Of a stretch of DNA of 64,000 nt, positions 42,042 to 51,553 are shown in pieces (the first letter of the stretch is position 1; every line of letters begins with the position of its first letter). The notes under the pieces are model-generated. The model ran no database searches. It was not told the DNA's origin and saw only the letters and a program-made list of their open reading frames with translations. The DNA comes from Pedobacter sandarakinus (GTDB lineage: Bacteria; Bacteroidota; Bacteroidia; Sphingobacteriales; Sphingobacteriaceae), in the NCBI RefSeq assembly GCF_026240095.1, contig NZ_JAPIVG010000001.1:992001-1056000 (forward strand), written 5' to 3'. The translations under genes were made by a program, and so were the position numbers.

Positions 42042-43589
42042 ATGGCCGAAGTAGGTTTAAAAAAATGGATCATCACGTTTACGGTAATCACTGCTTCACT
42101 GCTGGAGTTGATTGATACCACAATTGTAAACGTGGCGATTCCTCAAATACAAGGTAACCTTGGCGCAACTCTTGAGGATATTGCTTGGTTATCTACAGGT
42201 TATGCCGTAGCTAACGTTATTGTTTTGCCTATGTCTGGGTGGCTAGGAAGCCGTTTTGGACGTAAAAACTATTTCCTCACCTCGATTATCGTATTTACAC
42301 TCGTATCATTTTTATGTGGTAACGCCACTTCATTGAATGAGTTAATCCTTTTTAGGATACTACAAGGTGTTGCTGGCGGTGGTTTAATTTCAACAGCGCA
42401 AGCCATATTAATAGAAACCTGGCCGCGTGAAGATGTAGGTATCGCAACAGCATTATTTGGGCTGGGTGCTGTGGTAGGGCCAACAGTAGGGCCAACCATT
42501 GGTGGTTACATTCTGGAGATAGCTGATTGGCCCTGGATTTTTTACGTGAATATTCCCGTCGGAATTTTGGCGGCCTATTGTACCATTACCTTTATTCGAG
42601 AAACCCCCAAGGATGGAAAAGGGAAACCAGTTGATTGGTGGGGCATTGGATTGTTAGCCGTAGCCGTAGGTAGCTTACAAACCGTTTTAGAAAAAGGAGA
42701 AAGCGAAGATTGGTTTTCTACCCCTTACATTACCGCCCTTGCTGTACTTTCTGTATTTGGTTTATTGCTATTTATATGGCGAGAAACCAGTACCGATCAT
42801 CCTATTGTGAATCTAAAAATCATGAAGAAAAGAAGCTTCTCTATCGGGATGTTCACTTCCTTCATCTTAGGCTTTGGTTTATATGGCTCGGTATTCGTGT
42901 TTCCGGTGTTTGCACAAAACCTGTTGGGCTTTACACCATTACAAACGGGTAAACTGTTTATAGCAGGAGGGGTTTGTACTATCGCCATGATGCCCTTTAT
43001 AGGTATTATGCTAAAAAAAGGTGTTCCGGCGCAGTTTATGGCTACCGGAGGGATGCTTTTGTTCTTTGTTTTCTGTTGGATGTTGAGTAAATCGACACTC
43101 GCATCTGGCACAGGCGATTTCTTCTGGCCTTTGGTAATAAGAGGCTTTGGTATGGCTTTCTTGTTTGTACCACTTACCACATTGGCCATGCAAGATTTAA
43201 CTGGGCCAGAAATTGGTCAGGGATCTGGCTTAAACAACATGAGCAGGCAGTTGGGGGGTTCTTTTGGTATTGCCGCCCTTACAACCTTAATCCATGTTAG
43301 GCAGGGCTTCCACAGAAGTAACCTACTTACGAATATAAACGAGTACAACCCTGCTTTTTTACAAAAGCTTAACGCCTTAACAAGTAATTTTATGGCGAAA
43401 GGGGCATCATTTATAGATGCAAAGTTGATGGCTATGAAAGCCATCGAGGGCTCCGTAATTAAGCAAACGCTCTTGCTTACGTATAACGATGCTTACTGGG
43501 TAGCGGGATTAATTATGCTATTCTCAATACCACTATTGTATCTGCAGAAATTTAAGAAAAATACAAATATTCCTACCGATGTGCATTAA
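42042..43589 (+). CDS. DHA2 family drug:H+ antiporter (EmrB/QacA type)
   Basis: A 515-residue MFS protein with about 14 transmembrane helices. DHA2 markers: D-T-T-I-V-N-V-A-I-P in TM1, motif A as G-W-L-G-S-R-F-G-R-K, and motif C as G-L-G-A-V-V-G-P-T-V-G-P-T-I-G-G in TM5. With the preceding adaptor and channel it should expel hydrophobic toxicants across both membranes. It begins 6 bp after the hlyD-like gene and ends the operon; a hairpin terminator follows. Confidence 0.94.
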   Translation: MAEVGLKKWIITFTVITASLLELIDTTIVNVAIPQIQGNLGATLEDIAWLSTGYAVANVIVLPMSGWLGSRFGRKNYFLTSIIVFTLVSFLCGNATSLNELILFRILQGVAGGGLISTAQAILIETWPREDVGIATALFGLGAVVGPTVGPTIGGYILEIADWPWIFYVNIPVGILAAYCTITFIRETPKDGKGKPVDWWGIGLLAVAVGSLQTVLEKGESEDWFSTPYITALAVLSVFGLLLFIWRETSTDHPIVNLKIMKKRSFSIGMFTSFILGFGLYGSVFVFPVFAQNLLGFTPLQTGKLFIAGGVCTIAMMPFIGIMLKKGVPAQFMATGGMLLFFVFCWMLSKSTLASGTGDFFWPLVIRGFGMAFLFVPLTTLAMQDLTGPEIGQGSGLNNMSRQLGGSFGIAALTTLIHVRQGFHRSNLLTNINEYNPAFLQKLNALTSNFMAKGASFIDAKLMAMKAIEGSVIKQTLLLTYNDAYWVAGLIMLFSIPLLYLQKFKKNTNIPTDVH

Positions 43590-43626
43590 ACTTTGCAACA
43601 AATAGGCAGAATAAATGTCAATAAAT

Positions 43627-43663
43627 AAAAACAGCCGTTGTATTTTATTACATCGGCTGTTTT
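43627..43663. terminator. Terminator of the efflux operon
   Basis: AAAACAGCCG at 43627-43636 pairs perfectly with CGGCTGTTTT at 43654-43663. A and T tracts flank it on both sides, so it could work in both directions. Confidence 0.8.
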
Positions 43664-43850
43664 AACCCAAAAAATTAACAATCAATGCAATGCCCTTAAA
43701 CATTGCAAATGTTCTTACTTAGCTACATAGCAGCCAAATAAGATTTTAAAATTAAAATTTATTCTACAATTTTCCAAATTGTAGGTGTTTGATTTTTATA
43801 CCTTATGCATTTTTTGTAGTATTACCGTATACAAAACTATTGCTTAAGCT

Positions 43851-46436
43851 ATGCCTAAACTACGTTTAACTACACAGCGTGAATCCATTTTTAACAACGA
43901 GGTAATCTCGAAGTTCGAACTTTTTAACAGCCTGTTTTTAACACTTCCTTTTTATAAAATTAAAGATACTGGAACATTGTTGCCATTGTTTTTTAAAAGT
44001 TGCGAAGAAGGAATTGCCGGCGGACAGAAACCTGCTCAAATTATAGAGGAATTTTTTGCAAAGTATACCAGCTATACAGAACAGAAAGATGTAATAGATT
44101 TACTTTTTAGATTTATCCAATATATAGAGCGACAAGTGGTATTGTTTGATGCCGTAGAAGATGCTTCCTTTACAAAACTGAATACAACAGAGGAGCAAAG
44201 TACGCTGGCATTTATCTTACAAAAGAATGCCGACAATAAACCCATGCTGGCTAAAGTAGAGAAGTTGATAGATGAATTATCACTGAGGTTAGTGTTAACG
44301 GCACACCCCACGCAGTTTTATCCGGGCAGCGTATTGGCAATTATAACAGATTTAACCAAAGCCATTCGCGATAACGATATTACCGCAATGAATTCTTTGT
44401 TGCAGCAATTAGGTAAAACGCCATTCTTCAATAAAAAATCGCCTACACCCGTAGATGAAGCATTGAATTTAGCCTGGTTTTTAGAAAATACGTTTTATTT
44501 CGCTGCAGCTAATATCCAGGAGGAAATAGATCAGAAATTAGACGAATATAACCTGGAAACGAAAAAGATTCTGGAGTTGGGCTTTTGGCCAGGTGGCGAT
44601 AGAGATGGAAACCCAAACATCCACTCAGATACCACGCTGGAAGTTTCCAAAATGTTGCGCCAGATTCTGTTTAGATGCTATTACAGAGACTTCAGGGTTA
44701 TTAAACGCCGGATTACATTTAGGGGAGTTGAAGCGAACATCGCTACACTTCATGATGTATTATACAAAAATGCTTTTGATCAAACCTGTGAGGACGAGGA
44801 TATTTCTAATGCATTAAAGGAAAACCTGAACCAGATCAAAGACACCTTGCTGCGGGAGCACGATGGATTGTTTGTGGATTTGGTTAACGATTTAATCCGC
44901 AAAATAGATCTTTATGGAAACTATTTTGCCTCTTTGGATATTCGTCAGGATAGTCGCGTGCTGAGAAATGTACACGCCTATTGCCGCCAGAATAAGCCCA
45001 TTTCATCGCTGTATCCGGCAAACTATGATACCCTTTCCGAGCAGGAGAAACTAAACTTAATTTCTTTCAAAGAGGCTTCGGTTGTATATGCCACCGAGCC
45101 AGATGCGTTAACCAAAGATACCATCGAAACAATTAAAGAAATTAAAGGGATCCAAAAGCGTAATGGCGAAAAAGCCTGCCATCGCTTTATTATCAGTAAC
45201 TGTCAACAGGCTAGCGATATTCTTCAGCTCATCGAACTTTTCCTATGGAATGGATGGAGTAAAGATAACCTAACAATTGATTTTGTTCCACTTTTTGAAA
45301 CGGTAAACGACTTAAAAGGTGCGGCAGAGATTATGGATAAATTGTATAGCAACCCATTTTATAAGGCGCACTTGGCTAGTCGCGGCAATAAGCAAGATAT
45401 TATGCTGGGCTATTCTGATAGTACAAAAGATGGAGGGTATTTAATGGCCAACTGGTCTATCTTTAAGGGCAAAACATCGTTAACGGCGATGGCAAAAAAA
45501 CATAACATTCAGCTCGCATTTTTTGATGGTCGGGGCGGGCCACCTGCACGTGGTGGAGGTAAAACTCACCGTTTCTACGCCTCAATGGGCAAGGAAATTG
45601 CAAATAAAAATATGCAGCTAACTGTTCAGGGTCAAACCATCAGCTCGCAATACGGATCTATTGAAAGCGCTGAGTTTAATATCGAACAGCTGATTAATGC
45701 AGGTTTAACTTCCGGATTAAAAGAAAAACACAATGTTCTGCTCGATCCTGAAAATGATTCCCTACTTGATGAAATGGCCGAAGATGGATATAAAGCATTT
45801 GTTGATTTAAGAGAACATCCGCTATTTGTGAGTTATTTAGAGAAACTCTCGCCACTGAAATTGCTTTCTCAAGCCAATATTAGCAGTAGGCCGGTTAAGC
45901 GTAACGGTGGGGGTGAAATGAAATTAGAAGATCTAAGGGCCATTAGTTTTGTTACGGCCTGGAGCATGCTTAAACAAAATGTTCCTGGTTTTTACGGTAT
46001 GGGTGCTGCCATGAAAAATCAGGAAGATGCTGGTAACTGGGATAAAGTGGTAAAGGTGTACCAAGATTCGGATTACCTTAAAACCATCGTTGATAACTGT
46101 ATGATGAGCATGAGCAAATCTGACTTTGTAATTACCGCCCATTTGGCAAATGATAAAGAGTTTGGCGCCTTTTGGACACAATTGCACAATGAGTTTGAAC
46201 TTACCAAGAAAATGCTCCTTAAATTATCAGGTCAGGATGTTTTAATGGCCAACTATCCGGTTGATAAAAAATCTATAGCCACACGCGAGCGCATTATCCT
46301 TCCATTGGTTTTAATTCAGCATTTTGCACTGGAAAAATTGCAGCATGATCAAACCGAGAAAGATCAAACCGCTTTAGAAAAATTGGCGGTTCGTACCGTT
46401 TTTGGAATTGTAAATGCCGGAAGAAACCTGGCATAA
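43851..46436 (+). CDS. ppc: Phosphoenolpyruvate carboxylase
   Basis: An 861-residue enzyme, usual bacterial length. It carboxylates PEP to oxaloacetate, refilling the TCA cycle. Motifs: L-T-A-H152-P-T (catalytic His), F-W-P-G-G-D-R-D-G-N-P, G-Y-S-D-S-T-K-D-G-G and F-F-D-G-R-G-G-P-P-A-R-G-G-G. The C-terminus ends in V-N-A-G-R-N-L-A, near the Asn that binds the aspartate inhibitor in other PEPCs. It stands alone, with its own terminator downstream. The preceding 187 bp show no exact TAnnTTTG element on the plus strand. Confidence 0.95.
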   Translation: MPKLRLTTQRESIFNNEVISKFELFNSLFLTLPFYKIKDTGTLLPLFFKSCEEGIAGGQKPAQIIEEFFAKYTSYTEQKDVIDLLFRFIQYIERQVVLFDAVEDASFTKLNTTEEQSTLAFILQKNADNKPMLAKVEKLIDELSLRLVLTAHPTQFYPGSVLAIITDLTKAIRDNDITAMNSLLQQLGKTPFFNKKSPTPVDEALNLAWFLENTFYFAAANIQEEIDQKLDEYNLETKKILELGFWPGGDRDGNPNIHSDTTLEVSKMLRQILFRCYYRDFRVIKRRITFRGVEANIATLHDVLYKNAFDQTCEDEDISNALKENLNQIKDTLLREHDGLFVDLVNDLIRKIDLYGNYFASLDIRQDSRVLRNVHAYCRQNKPISSLYPANYDTLSEQEKLNLISFKEASVVYATEPDALTKDTIETIKEIKGIQKRNGEKACHRFIISNCQQASDILQLIELFLWNGWSKDNLTIDFVPLFETVNDLKGAAEIMDKLYSNPFYKAHLASRGNKQDIMLGYSDSTKDGGYLMANWSIFKGKTSLTAMAKKHNIQLAFFDGRGGPPARGGGKTHRFYASMGKEIANKNMQLTVQGQTISSQYGSIESAEFNIEQLINAGLTSGLKEKHNVLLDPENDSLLDEMAEDGYKAFVDLREHPLFVSYLEKLSPLKLLSQANISSRPVKRNGGGEMKLEDLRAISFVTAWSMLKQNVPGFYGMGAAMKNQEDAGNWDKVVKVYQDSDYLKTIVDNCMMSMSKSDFVITAHLANDKEFGAFWTQLHNEFELTKKMLLKLSGQDVLMANYPVDKKSIATRERIILPLVLIQHFALEKLQHDQTEKDQTALEKLAVRTVFGIVNAGRNLA

Positions 46437-46459
46437 AAATTTTAAAGATTTGTAAAAGG

Positions 46460-46489
46460 CTGTATCATAAACTTGGTACAGACTTTTTT
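46460..46489 (+). terminator. Terminator of ppc
   Basis: CTGTATC (46460-46466) pairs with GGTACAG (46475-46481, one G-T pair) and six T follow at 46484-46489. Confidence 0.75.
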
Positions 46490-46528
46490 ATTTCGAGAAC
46501 AAGGTGCCAGTAAAGAAGTTCTGCCAAA

Positions 46529-49339
46529 TTATTTTTTTAATCCAAACTTTCTGGGGTAATAAGAGAATGTAACCATAAAATACTGTTGTAAAACATTCCT
46601 CGAACTTGTAGTAAAACTGTTTACACTAGCATAATTAGATATACTTCGATTTTGCCTTAGCAAATCCAGGGCAGAGAATTTTACTTCAGCATTGTTGCCT
46701 TTTGTAAATCGATAGGTAGCACTGGCATTCCAAATCGTAAAAGCTACCGTTTCGCCAAGAGAGGGGTTATTGTTATTGAATTTAAGGTTACTACTTAGCG
46801 ATATCTTTCTAGTAAAATTGTAGTTTCCACTGAATGAGGTAGTTAAATTTATATTCTTGTAACTGGTTCCTAAAGCCTCTTGTTTTGCCGAACTGGTGTT
46901 AATGTGTTGACTGGTTTCGATGCCTAGCTTATCTTTATAAGTATAGGTGGCGCTTATAGCATTATTTGTATAAAAATTTTTTGAAAAAATAAACAACGAA
47001 TTGGTATATGTTGGATTTGTAGTGTAACTCGAATAATGATTGTAAGCTAACTGCAATTCGCTCGTTTTCAGTTTGAAAGATTTGCGAATACTCCCATTTG
47101 CATTCACATATTTACTGCCATTTGCATTAGTTAAAAACACCGTTCTCCTGTTCTGCTCATCTATAAACGTGCTATCTACAATGTCGTTTTCGATTACCCC
47201 GGCCGAACTGCTTATATTGAAATTCAGTGTGTTTTTACTTTTCATATCGTCATGAGAAAAATAAAAATTCACCGATCGGGTTGATTCCGCTTTTAAATTG
47301 AAATTACCTCTTTGAATGTAATATTGGTTTGTACTATCTACCAAGGGCGCTAGTTGATAAATAGTTGGTGGTGTTACCTGGACTCGAAAATTTAAACTTA
47401 ATTGTTCTTGATAACTCCCCGTTTGTGAGTTTACAAAATTTATATTGATAAAGGGTAAGAAGCTACTGTAGTCACGCTTAAAATTTTGAAAGGAGCGGTC
47501 TGATTTATTGTTCTGCGTAATAAGTTGCTGTGCTGCGGTAATGGAAATGTTTAAAGATTTATTATAGCGATTGCTTAGTCTTTTGTAAAAAGATTTGCTT
47601 AATGTAATAGCGGGCTTAAAGAAGACATCCTCAGTTTCTAAGCGATTGGTGAGATAACCATTTGGCTGGTACTTACCATTTACAAAATCTTCTACAATGT
47701 TCTCATCGTTCTTATTAACAAAGTCTAAATCCCCCCCAATTTCGAGGGCGAATCCTGTTAAGTTATCGTTACCAAAGAGTAGCGTTTTAAGGTTTGGAAA
47801 TGCTAAAGACGCTCTTTGAGTTAAATTTTTGCTATTGGTTTGGTATTTACGATTGAAATCCTTGTTGTTGGCGGCATTTAATAGATCTCGAAATTCAGTA
47901 GATTCAATCCGATCATTATCACGCTCGGATACATTTAGGCTATATCTAGCACGCAATGAGTTGAAACGCTGTTTCCAGTTTTCGTAGTTATGGAGGTCGT
48001 AAGACGTGTTGAGTGTAAAATTCGAACCGATGTAATTACTCTGCGAAATACTGTTATTTGTACTTGTAAGTTTAAAGTCGTTATCTTGCGCATTCCTAAT
48101 ATTTGCATTAACATTTCCCCCGTCTTCAAACGAAAGAAGCTGGATAAAACTGAGCGTATGCTGTTTGTTTTGATAATTGTAAATGGAATTAAAACTATGC
48201 CTATTACTCGTATTGGATGAGTTGCTATTGCTATTAGAATAAACTTGTATATTATCTGCAATAGTGGTTGCGGTTTGCGAATCGTTAATGTTGGTCGACG
48301 CAATATTCCTGAAGTAATAATCTGCTGTTAAAGAACTTTTATTATTCCACTCTTTACTATCAGGTTTAAAATTGTAAGTCATCTGTGCGCCCGCTACATT
48401 AGCTTTATTCACTCCGGCCTGGCTAAAATCTGATTGGTATTCTACAGAAGTTCCAACGCCTTTATAGGTACTGTTCCTAATCAAAGTATTAATATCGTTC
48501 GAGATTTTATTGATATCATTAACTGCTGCAATAGCAGAAAGCTGCAGTTTCGGCGTAGTAAAGTTGAGGTTGCCATCAAGCTGATAATGATTATCTGTGC
48601 CATATCCAGCACTTATTTTGCCGAAATAAGATCGGTCTTTACCTTTTTTCAACTTTAAGTTGGCAACCAAATTACTATCTAAAGGCTTATTTCTATCGGC
48701 CGTATTAAATATCTGAATCTTCTCAAGGGCATTTTTGGGGATATTTTGAAGCGCAATCTTGTTGTCGCCACCAAAAAAACTTTTCCCATTTACGGTTAGT
48801 TGTTTTACTTCCTTTCCGTTTACCGTTATAATTCCATCACCCCAAACCGTAATATTTGGAACCTTTTTCAAAAGTTCTTCAACGGTAGCATTCGTATCAA
48901 GCTTAAATGCAATGGCATTTATTTCCAAGGTATCATTATTGTATGATATAGGCGGAACAGTAATAGTTACCTCTTTTAAATTAACGTCTTGTGGATTAAT
49001 GATAATAGTCTTCAGATCCAACAATGTTTCTCCTTTTGGAATAATAATATTCTTTTGAATGGTTTGATAACCAACATTGCTAATATCTAAGCGAAGTGGT
49101 TTGTCTATTGGCAAGTTGCTAAATTTAAATTCGCCATAGTTATTGCTTAACTGGTAGTTGATAACGGTATTATCCGCTTTGTAAATAGAAACCGTTGCCG
49201 ATTTGAGTACATATTTGTGTACGGTATCCCTAACAATTCCTTTAACCGATCCTAATGGGGTTGGCGCTTGGGTTTGGGCAAAAGAATAGCTTGTTCCTAA
49301 GCAAATAATGCTTAAAATGAGATAGAGGTGAGTGCGCAT
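46529..49339 (-). CDS. TonB-receptor-like outer membrane beta-barrel protein
   Basis: A 936-residue protein with a signal peptide (cleavage after S-F-A-Q, about residue 22). A carboxypeptidase-regulatory-like domain follows (about 28-115: V-K-G-I-V-R-D-T-V, G-E-F-K-F-S-N-L), then a plug-like region (V-E-E-L-L-K-K-V-P-N-I-T-V-W-G-D-G-I-I-T-V-N-G). The rest is a large Asn/Ser/Thr-rich barrel of the outer-membrane beta-barrel (OMP_b-brl) type, ending in F-S-Y-Y-P-R-K-F-G-L-K-K. It starts 4 bp after the propeller gene and is surely co-expressed with it. The ligand is unknown. Confidence 0.85.
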   Translation of the reverse strand: MRTHLYLILSIICLGTSYSFAQTQAPTPLGSVKGIVRDTVHKYVLKSATVSIYKADNTVINYQLSNNYGEFKFSNLPIDKPLRLDISNVGYQTIQKNIIIPKGETLLDLKTIIINPQDVNLKEVTITVPPISYNNDTLEINAIAFKLDTNATVEELLKKVPNITVWGDGIITVNGKEVKQLTVNGKSFFGGDNKIALQNIPKNALEKIQIFNTADRNKPLDSNLVANLKLKKGKDRSYFGKISAGYGTDNHYQLDGNLNFTTPKLQLSAIAAVNDINKISNDINTLIRNSTYKGVGTSVEYQSDFSQAGVNKANVAGAQMTYNFKPDSKEWNNKSSLTADYYFRNIASTNINDSQTATTIADNIQVYSNSNSNSSNTSNRHSFNSIYNYQNKQHTLSFIQLLSFEDGGNVNANIRNAQDNDFKLTSTNNSISQSNYIGSNFTLNTSYDLHNYENWKQRFNSLRARYSLNVSERDNDRIESTEFRDLLNAANNKDFNRKYQTNSKNLTQRASLAFPNLKTLLFGNDNLTGFALEIGGDLDFVNKNDENIVEDFVNGKYQPNGYLTNRLETEDVFFKPAITLSKSFYKRLSNRYNKSLNISITAAQQLITQNNKSDRSFQNFKRDYSSFLPFININFVNSQTGSYQEQLSLNFRVQVTPPTIYQLAPLVDSTNQYYIQRGNFNLKAESTRSVNFYFSHDDMKSKNTLNFNISSSAGVIENDIVDSTFIDEQNRRTVFLTNANGSKYVNANGSIRKSFKLKTSELQLAYNHYSSYTTNPTYTNSLFIFSKNFYTNNAISATYTYKDKLGIETSQHINTSSAKQEALGTSYKNINLTTSFSGNYNFTRKISLSSNLKFNNNNPSLGETVAFTIWNASATYRFTKGNNAEVKFSALDLLRQNRSISNYASVNSFTTSSRNVLQQYFMVTFSYYPRKFGLKK

Positions 49340-49343
49340 GGAT

Positions 49344-50594
49344 TTAGTTTTTTCTTGGCTTCAGAATAATAATAATGGGATTGCTTTTTCTATCGTTAGT
49401 TTTAAAATAATTTTCAAGCAAAGCTGGATAATGTATGTTTTTATCCGCATTTCTTTCCTTAAATGTAAATAGCGCTAATGCAGAGTAGCTGGTATAAAAT
49501 TGGTCGTTTTCATAGGCAAGAAATCCATGGTTGGCAAAATCGTACGAAAGGCCAGAGTCTATGATCGGTAGAAAGTTCGAAAGGCTATCCGGCTCCAGAT
49601 CTTGAAGAGACAACAGCTCAGTTGTTTTAGTATTGTATATTAAATTTTTCTTCTGGTCTTTATCATAATTAACATTTAGTAGTCTTAGATATAGACAGTC
49701 TCCAACAAGATAACTGCTACCAATGCCATGTAAAATCTTTTGGTTGTTTCTAAAGAATTCAAATCTCTTTTTGACATAGATTGGATTAGTAATAAAATCC
49801 TTTGGAAGCGTATTTATGGCAGGAAAAATAAATTTGTAAGCTAATTCCATTTTATTTGGCATAAGCTTGTAAAGTTTGTAATCATAATACTTCGTGTAGA
49901 AAGCTTCAGTGTCCGAATATTTATTCACGTCCTCTTCGCCATACCAATCATCATCATCAAAGAATTTAGGCGGAAGTTTAAAGTAAGATAAAGTGTCTTT
50001 TGTTTTTTTATTAATGGTAGAGATACTATACATGGTACTATCTTTTCCGGTTTTAATAAAAGCAAAATGTTTAATTATTACCTCGCCTTTAGCCAAAGAT
50101 TCTTCAGAACGAAAATCCTCAAACTTTTTACTCTTTTTTACGAATTTGCCATCTAGTGTAAATAATTGTATGTTGTTAGCCGTATAGATGGCAATGTATT
50201 CTATTTGGTTCTCTTTAAAAAGAGAAAATCCATGGTTTACAGCTTTCTCTTTATCATTTTCATCTGTCTGTAATTTAGTTGCATCGATCTTTGTTAGATA
50301 TTTTCCATTGTCCGTAAAAACCAAAACCGATCGGGTATCATGATCATAAATTAAAAACTTGCTGCCCAAAATTTTCAGTTGAGAAATATTCCCGAACAAA
50401 CTTTGTTTAGTTGTCTCTAGAGGAACAAATTTAACCTCGTCAAAAACTTGTGATACTGATGCACCACGGGCACTTTGAGGATCTATACGTAACGTTACGG
50501 TTTTTGAGCTATCAATTACACCGGTCTGCGAGAATGCGAAAGATGTAGTGAGAGAGAGAAGGCCTGAAAATGCCAGAGAGCGTGAGATTAGCAT
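49344..50594 (-). CDS. 6-bladed beta-propeller exported protein
   Basis: A 416-residue protein with an N-terminal signal (cleavage about residue 22 after F-A-F-S-Q). The mature part has V-K-F-V-P-L-E-T-T near the start and repeated blades with F-L-I-Y-D-H-D-T-R-S-V-L-V-F-T-D-N-G-K-Y, typical of the Bacteroidota 6-bladed beta-propeller family (BF3386-like). Its partner is the barrel protein encoded 4 bp downstream; such pairs resemble Sus-like surface complexes but no SusD is seen. A -7 element lies about 63 nt upstream. Confidence 0.8.
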   Translation of the reverse strand: MLISRSLAFSGLLSLTTSFAFSQTGVIDSSKTVTLRIDPQSARGASVSQVFDEVKFVPLETTKQSLFGNISQLKILGSKFLIYDHDTRSVLVFTDNGKYLTKIDATKLQTDENDKEKAVNHGFSLFKENQIEYIAIYTANNIQLFTLDGKFVKKSKKFEDFRSEESLAKGEVIIKHFAFIKTGKDSTMYSISTINKKTKDTLSYFKLPPKFFDDDDWYGEEDVNKYSDTEAFYTKYYDYKLYKLMPNKMELAYKFIFPAINTLPKDFITNPIYVKKRFEFFRNNQKILHGIGSSYLVGDCLYLRLLNVNYDKDQKKNLIYNTKTTELLSLQDLEPDSLSNFLPIIDSGLSYDFANHGFLAYENDQFYTSYSALALFTFKERNADKNIHYPALLENYFKTNDRKSNPIIIILKPRKN

Positions 50595-50656
50595 GAAAAC
50601 GTATTCGATTTTTAGTTTCTATTGTAATTACTTTATCGTTAAGGTTTTAAAAATAG

Positions 50657-50664
50657 CAAAATTA
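50657..50664 (-). promoter_or_regulatory. -7 element of the propeller/barrel operon (TAATTTTG)
   Basis: Exact TAnnTTTG match on the minus strand, 62 nt before the propeller ATG. Confidence 0.45.
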
Positions 50665-50858
50665 GATTAAAAGTCATATAGACATTTATTTCGCTACCGT
50701 CTATTTCTTTGCAATCATTTATAAATGCGCTCAGATTATGCAATACGTTAATCACATTGCTTAGAATTATAATCGGCAGGTGCGCCTTCATTTTACCAAA
50801 GCAGTGGTTAAACGCACTTTTTCATTTCCCCCCGCTTCCAATTCAACAGGGATTTCTT

Positions 50859-50866
50859 TAACTTTG
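50859..50866 (+). promoter_or_regulatory. -7 element of efp copy 1 (TAACTTTG)
   Basis: Exact TAnnTTTG match 29 nt before the ATG. Confidence 0.55.
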
Positions 50867-50895
50867 AGGTTCTTAAAAAAGTATTCAAATAGAAA

Positions 50896-51456
50896 ATGGC
50901 AAAAGCATCTGAAGTAAAAAGCGGAAATGTTCTTCGTTTTAACGGAGAGTTGGTTAGTGTTGAAGAATATATTCACCGCACCCCTGGTAATTTAAGGGCA
51001 TTTTACCAAGCCCGCATGCGCAACGTAAAAACAGGGAAAATTGTAGAGTATCGTTTCCGTACCGATGAAGAAGTAACCATTTGCCGTGTAGAAACAAACG
51101 ATTACCAGTATCTCTACGAAGATGGCGATTATTTGGTTGTGATGGACAACAATACATTTGAACAATACAACATCCCAAAAATGTTATTTGGTAATAGCCT
51201 TAAGTTTTTAAAAGAGGGAATGAATGTTACCATTGCATTCGAGAGCGACGAGCCCATTGTAGCGCAACTCCCAAACAGCGTGGAGCTCGAAATTACCTAT
51301 ACAGAGCCGGCGGTTAAAGGCGACACTTCTACCAGCGCACAAAAATATGCCACTGTAGAAACCGGTGCAGAAATTAGAGTGCCCCTGTTTATCAATCAAG
51401 GCGATAAGGTAAAAATAGATACCAAAACAGGCGATTATATGGAGCGTGTAAAGTAG
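50896..51456 (+). CDS. efp: Elongation factor P, copy 1 (Asn tip)
   Basis: A 186-residue protein with the three EF-P domains (KOW-like 1-65, OB 66-127, C-terminal OB 128-186). EF-P binds the ribosome E-site and relieves stalling at Pro-Pro stretches. The domain I tip loop reads R-T-P-G-N32-L-R-A-F where lysine-type EF-Ps have P-G-K-G-x-A-F; the normally modified Lys position is Asn32, and an Arg lies two residues on. Domain III is intact (V-K-G-D-T-S-T, V-P-L-F-I-N-Q-G-D, I-D-T-K-T-G-D-Y). It is followed 97 bp later by a paralogue about 69% identical; each has its own promoter. Confidence 0.93.
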   Translation: MAKASEVKSGNVLRFNGELVSVEEYIHRTPGNLRAFYQARMRNVKTGKIVEYRFRTDEEVTICRVETNDYQYLYEDGDYLVVMDNNTFEQYNIPKMLFGNSLKFLKEGMNVTIAFESDEPIVAQLPNSVELEITYTEPAVKGDTSTSAQKYATVETGAEIRVPLFINQGDKVKIDTKTGDYMERVK

Positions 51457-51499
51457 GCTCAATAGCGGTTGGCTTTATAGGTTTTTATCAAAATAATTT

Positions 51500-51507
51500 T
51501 ACCTTTG
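51500..51507 (+). promoter_or_regulatory. -7 element of efp copy 2 (TACCTTTG)
   Basis: Exact TAnnTTTG match in the gap between the two efp genes, 46 nt before the second ATG. It allows separate expression of the copies. Confidence 0.55.
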
Positions 51508-51553
51508 CCAACACAAAAATCAGAATCAAAAATCCAACTTAGGATAACACAAT

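Larger units (their letters stand above)
50595..50895. other. 301-bp divergent gap (propeller gene / efp copy 1)
   Basis: It contains the two opposing -7 elements (50657-50664 minus, 50859-50866 plus). On the minus strand around 50788-50880 a short frame reads K-E-I-P-V-E-L-E-A-G-G-N-E-K-V-R-L, which looks like a C-terminal beta-sandwich remnant, but it has no start of its own. Nothing else is recognised. Confidence 0.45.
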
